NCBI GenBank assembly: GCA_964245345.1
Contig: CAXTMS010000195.1
Coordinates: 1-6,662 of the forward strand
Reading direction: 5' to 3'
DNA length: 6,662 nucleotides
Origin: Lichenicola sp964245345
GTDB taxonomy: Bacteria; Pseudomonadota; Alphaproteobacteria; Acetobacterales; Acetobacteraceae
Below are positions 6,653 through 6,662 of this stretch, in pieces. Every line of letters begins with the position of its first letter. The stretch's first letter is position 1. Under the pieces are notes generated by a model. It made no database searches and was not told where the DNA came from. It worked only from the letters and a program-made list of their open reading frames with translations. Made by a program: the position numbers and the translations under genes.

Positions 6653-6662
6653 TTCTTCCCTA

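Overview
The window is very GC-rich, gene-dense and read entirely from the plus strand. Its PheT, LepA and tRNA-Ser look alphaproteobacterial, and the extreme GC plus the long Pro/Ala-rich membrane protein suggest Acetobacteraceae/Rhodospirillales. This placement is inferred from protein and codon character, not from a database search.

Layout: the 3' part of pheT (phenylalanyl-tRNA synthetase beta subunit, 1-951); a membrane-anchored protein with a periplasmic N-terminal domain, a roughly 200-residue proline-rich linker, one transmembrane helix and a cytoplasmic Mrr-like restriction-endonuclease-fold domain (1022-2551); a complete DUF2075/Schlafen-group-3-type protein with an N-terminal PD-(D/E)XK nuclease domain fused to an SF1-like helicase/ATPase (2599-4629); lepA, the ribosome-associated elongation factor 4 GTPase (4663-6468); and a class II tRNA-Ser with anticodon GGA and encoded CCA end (6563-6652). 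Every gap between genes is under 100 bases. They hold ribosome-binding sites, small inverted repeats and a candidate promoter or terminator ahead of the tRNA.

pheT, lepA and tRNA-Ser are translation housekeeping genes. Between them lie two same-strand genes 47 bases apart that both carry nuclease-fold domains. In the first, the fold is membrane-tethered and its catalytic positions look replaced by arginine. In the second, the nuclease and helicase motifs all look intact. This pair is the most interesting part of the window: it may be a small defence or nucleic-acid-surveillance module, or two unrelated genes that happen to be adjacent. The sequence alone does not settle which.
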